From Umbelopsis isabellina (lineage: Eukaryota; Mucoromycota; Umbelopsidomycetes; Umbelopsidales; Umbelopsidaceae), in assembly GCA_016758905.1 (NCBI GenBank), contig JAEPQZ010000020.1, positions 310,001 through 374,000 of the forward strand: a stretch of DNA of 64,000 bases, given 5' to 3'. Positions 59,224 to 64,000 of the stretch are shown here, one piece after another. The notes beneath the pieces are model-generated. The model did not search any database and had not been told where the DNA came from. It was given only the letters and a program-made list of their open reading frames with translations. Both the position numbers and the translations under genes were made by a program. Positions within the stretch are counted from its first letter, which is position 1. Each line of letters begins with the position of its first letter.

Positions 59224-60192
59224 CTATCGTTGAACCTTGACTTTAAACAACTGTTCAGCATTTCCATATGCGACCTGTCTGAATTGTTCTTCCGTTAATA
59301 ACCCGCTCTTCTGTAGCTCTTCCATGAATTTGAGGCCCTCCGTATTGCTGCAATAGGGGTAATCGACGCTGTACATAATACGGTCGATCTTGGTGGTATG
59401 CATAAGAGTCAAAAACGGAGGGATAGTAAACATACCACTGGTAGTCACCCAAATGTTATTGTTCCACACCTGAACAAGGGTGCGCTTCATGGGTATCAGC
59501 TTTTCGAAAAAGTCACTTTGTCGCTGAAGCATGCATGGAACCATTTCTCCGTTGTGGCCAATTACCACTTTCAGCTTAGGGAACCGATCGAACGTGCCAC
59601 TGCAGAAAAGCTTTATGAAGTGTAGACCGGTGTCTGCGTGCCACCCCCATCCAAATGTTGAGAGGATCCCAGCCACTTGCTCAGAGTAGTCTCCGCGATA
59701 TATTGGCATCATATCATCCCAAGCGTTTGTGGGATGCAAGTAAATTGGTACATCGAGTGCTTGTGCTCGTTCCCAAAAGGGGTAATAGTCTTCACCATCG
59801 TAAAAGCGGCCGTTAGCATGGTTAGTGATTAACGCACCTACAAAACCCAAGTCGTTGACACAGTGAGTGAGCTCCTCAGCTGCTGCCACTGGATCGGCCA
59901 TAGGCAAGGCGGCGAATCCAGCGAATGATGATTTATACTTCTGGCAGCCCTTGTATATTTCGTCGTTTGCTTTTCGGCAAATGTCGGCATCATAACTAAT
60001 GGCAGGGTTGTGTGAAACTATTTGTAACGAGATATTACCATCCTTCATGTCTTGGAGACGTAGGTCAGTGAGAGACGTCAATCTATCCTTTAACACTGAC
60101 GGAAAGTGTTGGATTAAAAGTTTCGCAGAGGCGGCTGAGCTTGCGGCCGCCTCTGATAAATAGTGCTCTTCTAGGGTTATTAGCGGAAGCAT
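59224..60192 (-). CDS. Amidohydrolase-2 family decarboxylase-like enzyme, 322 aa
   Basis: Single exon from ATG 60192 (MLPLITLEEHYL), 322 aa; sequence upstream of this ATG is open but has no ATG before it. This is the PF04909 group of ACMSD and 2,3-dihydroxybenzoate/gamma-resorcylate decarboxylases. Metal ligands are Glu8 and His10 (LEEH), His153 (YLHPTNAW), with His213 (IGHNGE) in the catalytic position and Asp277 (YSVDYPY). The TIM-barrel order is complete. Likely a cytosolic Zn or Mn enzyme that decarboxylates hydroxylated aromatic acids; hydrolysis is also possible in the superfamily. Immediately downstream of the Zn2Cys6 regulator start (196 bp) on the same strand. Confidence 0.92.
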   Translation of the reverse strand: MLPLITLEEHYLSEAAASSAASAKLLIQHFPSVLKDRLTSLTDLRLQDMKDGNISLQIVSHNPAISYDADICRKANDEIYKGCQKYKSSFAGFAALPMADPVAAAEELTHCVNDLGFVGALITNHANGRFYDGEDYYPFWERAQALDVPIYLHPTNAWDDMMPIYRGDYSEQVAGILSTFGWGWHADTGLHFIKLFCSGTFDRFPKLKVVIGHNGEMVPCMLQRQSDFFEKLIPMKRTLVQVWNNNIWVTTSGMFTIPPFLTLMHTTKIDRIMYSVDYPYCSNTEGLKFMEELQKSGLLTEEQFRQVAYGNAEQLFKVKVQR

Positions 60193-60571
60193 TATTACAG
60201 GTAGTTTGAGTGTATAAGTATGTCTGGCCTGGTTAGATCGTAATATGCACACTTTTATACTGACTAGAAATCCCCCTGCCGACAATTTTTCGTATAACCT
60301 GCGGCTAAATTAACTTATCCCACGCCCAGAATAACAAAGTAACATCTTGCTCACGGAAAGTTAACAACTGTTGACCAGACTTTGAGACCATTTTAGGATC
60401 TGTGCGATGATGTATCATGTGTAGCAAACGGGAACTTAGGCTCTGGGCACTGATGTCAGTTCGAGACCAGTGGCGAACAGCCATATATGGATATATTTTA
60501 TTTGAGCTCAAAGTCCATATGTGTATGGCTAGAGTGGAGTATTTCAAAGGTACGTACACAATTTGAAAAGC
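60193..60571. other. Intergenic between the two amidohydrolases
   Basis: 380 bp holding the promoter of the decarboxylase-like gene and the 3' end of the second amidohydrolase. No feature seen beyond AT-rich DNA. Confidence 0.4.
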
Positions 60572-61624
60572 TTATACATGAGTACACTCTATACCAGCAC
60601 ACCATACTCTCTTTATCAAACGAGTTGCCTTGATATCTTGAAGAGGATCGCCACCAATGAGAAGCAAATCGGCTCTTTTGCCAGGTTCAATAACTCCTCG
60701 ATCGGACAGACCAAAATATTTTGCTGGTAGACAAGTAGCTGCCTTTAAGACATCAAGAGTGCTCATTCCAGCCCCAACCAGCAGCTCTAACTCATGGTGC
60801 ATACTGTCACCATGAGGGACGGTTGCAGGGCCCCCAGCGTGCGAGTTAGCATCAGTACCGGCTAGGATGGGAACTCCGGCCTTATACATATCGGTGACGG
60901 ACTGACGTGCAGAATCATAATTACCGCGTTTAAAAGTATTGCACATAGTCTCCATCATTGTTAAAGTGGGCACAGAAATACGATTCTCCGTAACCATGAG
61001 CTCCACTTGCTTCGTATCAAGAGCCTTGTCTAAGGGTGCATGCGTGACGATATCGGCTTTTGCGTCTTGAGCCATTTGGAAAGGAGCGAACGTAGCTGCA
61101 TGAGCAATACACATCTTTCCGTGCTTGTGCGCCTCTTCCACAATGGTATTAACAATTTCTTGGCTAGGTCCAGGGATATCGGCGACAACTTTGATATAAT
61201 CCGCACCAGCGTTGACCATGTCATTTACAAAATTTACCGCCTCATCGGTGCTTGTAAGGAGGCTCTCTTTCGTTAAAAATCTACTATGAACACTTCCAGG
61301 CGCGGATGCAGCAAGGTAGGCGCTACGAACATCAGCAACGCCTTTTTGTCCTCGCAAAGAGTTAAGAAGCTCCAAGTCAGCTGTAGCCATATCTAGTCCA
61401 GTAGTGACTCCATGACTAGAAAGGTCTTGAAGGTTCTTGTAGCCAGACAAGTGGATGTGAGCATCGATTAGGCCTGGCAGTAAGACAGCTCCCTCGCAGT
61501 CAATGGTTGTTGCTCCTGCAGTATCCGTCCCGATTTTGTCACCGTCGATGACTACAGTGTTTGGGTCGCATATTTTGTTTCCATCGAAAACTCTTACGTT
61601 TGTGAGGGCGAACTTACTTGTCAT
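60572..61624 (-). CDS. Imidazolonepropionase-like metal-dependent amidohydrolase, 350 aa
   Basis: Single exon, 350 aa. PF01979-type amidohydrolase related to imidazolonepropionase, prolidase-like and ochratoxinase-like hydrolases. Metal and catalytic residues are complete: His56 and His58 (LIDAHIHLSG), Lys145 (YIKVVAD, the carbamate lysine position), His175 (CIAHAA), His195 (VTHAPL) and Asp258 (LAGTDANSH). The small beta-domain is formed by the N-terminus (VRVFDGNKIC) and the C-terminus (PGKRADLLLIGGDPL). Probable reaction: hydrolysis of a cyclic amide or peptide-like bond in the cytosol; substrate unknown. A broken partial copy of this gene lies at 61953-62250 just upstream, same orientation. 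Confidence 0.93.
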   Translation of the reverse strand: MTSKFALTNVRVFDGNKICDPNTVVIDGDKIGTDTAGATTIDCEGAVLLPGLIDAHIHLSGYKNLQDLSSHGVTTGLDMATADLELLNSLRGQKGVADVRSAYLAASAPGSVHSRFLTKESLLTSTDEAVNFVNDMVNAGADYIKVVADIPGPSQEIVNTIVEEAHKHGKMCIAHAATFAPFQMAQDAKADIVTHAPLDKALDTKQVELMVTENRISVPTLTMMETMCNTFKRGNYDSARQSVTDMYKAGVPILAGTDANSHAGGPATVPHGDSMHHELELLVGAGMSTLDVLKAATCLPAKYFGLSDRGVIEPGKRADLLLIGGDPLQDIKATRLIKRVWCAGIECTHV

Positions 61625-61952
61625 AAAAATGTTTGTTGATAGGTGAATAAGGGTAGATAATTTTCTGAGGCTAATGGATCAGATCAGCTTTTATAAGTTT
61701 GGTACTGTCGTGAGTATTTTCCGCCTGAAACACCCTTGATCTGAGAGCGCGCACTTGAAATTTCTCATGGTGCGGCATAGTAAGCCGAATGTTATTAGAG
61801 AGCCATGAAGTTGAACAAAAAGTATCGCCTAAATCATCCATTGCTACGGCAAAACTGCTTGACGGATTTTGGTGCCGAATAATATCGTACAACCGGACTA
61901 TGAAAGCCGGCAGCCGGCACTTTTAATGCCGTCCCCATGTGTCAATCTCCAA
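61625..61952. other. Intergenic, amidohydrolase promoter
   Basis: 328 bp upstream of the amidohydrolase ATG (minus strand), ending at the duplicated relic. No clear TATA box noted. Confidence 0.4.
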
Positions 61953-62250
61953 AGACGTAGCTGCCTTTAATGCATCAAGTTGCTCATACCAGCCTTTGAC
62001 CAACCACTCCAGCTCATGGTGCTTGATTTCAGCGTGAAGGATTCTCGCAGGACTCGTAGACACATAGTTGGTTCAGAGACGGTTGCATGAGCATAGCAAA
62101 TGCTTCCAGGTGTTTATAAGTCTCTTGAACCACGGTATTGACGATTTCTTGACTGGACTAGGGAATATCAATAATTACCTTGATGTATTCCGTACCACAC
62201 ATTGAACCATGACCTCTACATAGCCTCTTGACATTGGTGTAGAAAGTAAA
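61953..62250 (-). pseudogene. Broken partial duplicate of the adjacent amidohydrolase gene
   Basis: About 300 bp aligns by eye to two separated parts of the gene at 60572-61624, in the same order and strand. The left part (GTAGCTGCCTTTAA from about 61957) matches parent 60735-60827. The right part (62084 to about 62250; TGCATGAGCA..ACGGTATTGACGATTTCTTG) matches parent from about 61097 to 61260. The junction lies exactly at a TGCA that occurs at both parent positions (60824-60827 and 61097-61100), so 273 bp (91 codons) are missing. Many substitutions and small indels are present and no open frame is kept. An old tandem duplication with deletion at microhomology is the simplest reading. Confidence 0.88.
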
Positions 62251-62548
62251 GTGCAGACCTGTACATCTTGGGAGCTGATCTATCTACACATCGTGCATAA
62301 TTGCGTCACTTATAGTATCGTAACTGATTTTTCCGCTGCTGTTCGATGATTTTTTTTTTTTTGGACAGCAGACTGAAGATAGATTTATTCATATTCACAT
62401 CGCCATCACTTTCTTTCACGTATTTACAAAAAGTTACAACATGTTAAAATAATCAAGCCAGCAAGCTCCATGGCTGTAACCCACTGCTTTGGGAACGGCT
62501 ACCAAATAAGGCTATCGAGAATACCGAGGGTCAGTGCAGAAGCAGCTT
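62251..62548. other. Intergenic with T-run
   Basis: Contains a run of 13 T at 62350-62362 and the 3' side of the DUF427 gene. A second run of 12 T lies near 63357-63368, upstream of the same gene. Confidence 0.5.
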
Positions 62549-63319
62549 TTAAGCTTTCTCACCGTCAACGTAGATATCAAGTTTTTCATTGTAGAAGCAC
62601 CATCGGCCTTTGATTCTTTCCAAGCCTTCGAATGGTTCAAGATATGTCCAAACAATATTGTCATAGTTCTTACCATTCACAACCGCACTAAAGTACGATG
62701 CGCTGCCTTTGTACGGACAGATTGTGTTGAGGGACACAGGGTGGAAAAGGTCAATCCGCTTCACATCAATGGTATTGATATAGTACCTAGTAGGAAGACC
62801 ATTTTCATACAAAAACATAGCATTCTTTGTTTCGGCTACAGTCACACCGTCGATGTCTACTCGAACATGCCGAGAGCTGGCTCGAACATCGATTCTAGCG
62901 TAAGGACTGCGAGGATGGCCATAGATTGTTTCATCGTCTTCGAGCCAGTGGTCCAGCTTTTGCGACGCCACAATAGCCACATCGCCTGCCCCAGAGATAG
63001 ACCCTGGAGTATTTTGGTGGATGGACCATGCAAAGTTGCTGATGGTCTCCGACCCAACTTTCAAATCGTACCATTGGTCTCTGATGCCCTCCCTTCCTCC
63101 GTCCTTGTTGTTATTTGGCTCAAGTCCTTGGATATCTTTAATAGGGAAGGCCCAAAATGGAATATGATTAGTGCCTTCCCACACCAGATAAGCTTTTTTG
63201 GAATCCACGACCTTGGTGTTTTGATAATAGCCTCGTATCCATCTTGGGCTCTCTTCATACACTACTGTTTCTGGCTCCGAAACCAATCTTTTTCCAGGGG
63301 TTCTATGATGCGATGCCAT
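62549..63319 (-). CDS. DUF427 domain protein, 256 aa
   Basis: Single exon, 256 aa. The C-terminal half is a full DUF427 domain (PF04248): RVDIDGVTVAETKNAMFLYENGLPTRYYI, LFHPVSLNTICPYKGSASYFS and NIVWTYLEPFEGLERIKGRWCFYNEKLDIYVDG, which are all hallmark segments (read here in parts). The N-terminal half, EESPRWIRGYYQNTKVVDS and AYLVWE, looks like the first beta strands of a second, diverged copy, as in other fungal two-domain members. Function is unknown; the domain forms a small beta-tent barrel and occurs near transferases and hydrolases. It is next to the amidohydrolases on the same strand. Confidence 0.9.
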   Translation of the reverse strand: MASHHRTPGKRLVSEPETVVYEESPRWIRGYYQNTKVVDSKKAYLVWEGTNHIPFWAFPIKDIQGLEPNNNKDGGREGIRDQWYDLKVGSETISNFAWSIHQNTPGSISGAGDVAIVASQKLDHWLEDDETIYGHPRSPYARIDVRASSRHVRVDIDGVTVAETKNAMFLYENGLPTRYYINTIDVKRIDLFHPVSLNTICPYKGSASYFSAVVNGKNYDNIVWTYLEPFEGLERIKGRWCFYNEKLDIYVDGEKA

Positions 63320-63824
63320 CAGTAAGTCAGTTGTACTACGCTACAAAATTTGAAGGTTTTTTTTTTTTAGGAGTCTGGCTTATTAAATAATCAAAAAGCT
63401 AAACTATTGCGCGATCGCTGAGCTTTTATAGCAAATAAAGGGTGGGCGCAAGATGCACCTTGTATTTGTAATACTTGGTACTACCATTTGGAAGAACCTT
63501 GGCCAATCATCGACGTCGATTGCCCCGATTTTAATGGTTAGCTGAAACCTGGCTTTCATGCCGCTATTTGAAAATTCTGAGTGATTGGCCATATATGGCG
63601 TATGCGAGGTGCAACGTTGCAGAAAATATAGCCTGACCAACGAAAAGGGCACTTGTTTGCAAATAACGACGTATGGCAAAATGGTTGCGATTGAAAATCA
63701 GACTGCAATATAAACCTTGAAGTCTGACTTGGATTTTGCATTTTTAATTTTCTCCCCTTGAGCTACAAGTCCACAACGAAAAAATCCCCCCTTTCCTTCC
63801 ACCTTTCAAAATCCATTGAAACCA
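63320..63824. other. Divergent promoter region
   Basis: 505 bp between the divergent DUF427 gene (-) and the MFS gene (+). It contains a 12-T run at about 63357-63368 and pyrimidine-rich DNA (CCCCCTTTCCTTCC) just before the MFS ATG, as in highly expressed fungal genes. Confidence 0.45.
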
Positions 63825-64000
63825 ATGTCTGTGTCTGACAAGGAAGAAAAGAACAGTATCCGAGATACTGAGGTGGTGACACCGAAAGTTGCCGACGAAT
63901 CAGAAGTATCTTCCACCAACGAGGATAATTCTATTCTCGAAGCCTCAGTCAGCAAAGTCTATGCACGCAAGGTTGGAATATTGAATCGTGAGCTTTCGAG
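63825..64000 (+). CDS. MFS transporter N-terminus (runs off window)
   Basis: ATG at 63825 after a pyrimidine-rich leader opens a frame to the window end (58 codons plus 2 nt). The sequence is an acidic hydrophilic tail (MSVSDKEEKNSIRDTEVV) followed by SKVYARKVGILNRELS. The KV..LNR.. segment just before TM1 is characteristic of a fungal MFS group with GMGRYQW-like TM1 entry, which would lie outside. The assignment rests on this short piece only. Confidence 0.55.
   Translation, partial: MSVSDKEEKNSIRDTEVVTPKVADESEVSSTNEDNSILEASVSKVYARKVGILNRELS

Overview
The window looks like nuclear DNA of a filamentous fungus. Genes are interrupted by short GT..AG introns (mostly about 50-95 nt, donors such as GTAAGT and GTATGT). 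It encodes two Zn2Cys6 transcription factors, a PDR-type ABC transporter, fungal MFS families, RTA1-like seven-helix proteins and small secreted cysteine-rich proteins. AT-rich intergenic DNA is long in places. The gene mix would fit a Mucoromycota fungus (Umbelopsis-like) or an ascomycete; I cannot decide between them by eye. No rRNA, tRNA, CRISPR array or intact transposon was recognised.

Layout. 1-8.6 kb: 5' part of a sugar transporter (-) divergent from a GH31 alpha-xylosidase (+), then a glutathione S-transferase (-), a YeeE/YedE-type thiosulfate transporter (+), a small secreted Cys-rich protein (-) and a doubtful small gene (-). 8.6-13.1 kb: full-size PDR drug exporter (-). 13.1-19.6 kb: 6.5 kb gene-poor tract. 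19.6-26 kb: a second sugar transporter of the same family as the first, a second secreted Cys-rich protein and a membrane-anchored histidine phosphatase-like protein whose usual His-Asp donor motif is not seen. 27-31 kb: two RTA1-like paralogs in head-to-head-of-block (+ and -) orientation enclosing a SAM methyltransferase. 32-34 kb: third secreted Cys-rich protein.

34.3-64 kb is rich in functions typical of accessory metabolism: Zn2Cys6 regulator, type II membrane protein, BAHD acyltransferase, unknown protein, DHA2 MFS exporter, zinc-ribbon protein, a decayed MFS gene, a VC0807-like membrane protein, an NmrA-like Rossmann protein, a TauD-type 2-oxoglutarate dioxygenase, an ABCB multidrug transporter (7 exons), a second Zn2Cys6 regulator, a 2,3-dihydroxybenzoate-decarboxylase-type amidohydrolase, an imidazolonepropionase-like amidohydrolase with a broken partial duplicate beside it, a DUF427 protein and the start of another MFS gene. 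Five neighbouring genes from 51.7 to 63.3 kb (exporter, regulator, two amidohydrolases, DUF427) lie on the same strand. This is the best candidate for a co-regulated, possibly undescribed catabolic or detoxification cluster; that reading is inference from context and not proven by sequence.

Exon boundaries were set by hand from splice-site motifs and preserved reading frame; they should be read as good models, not as transcript evidence.
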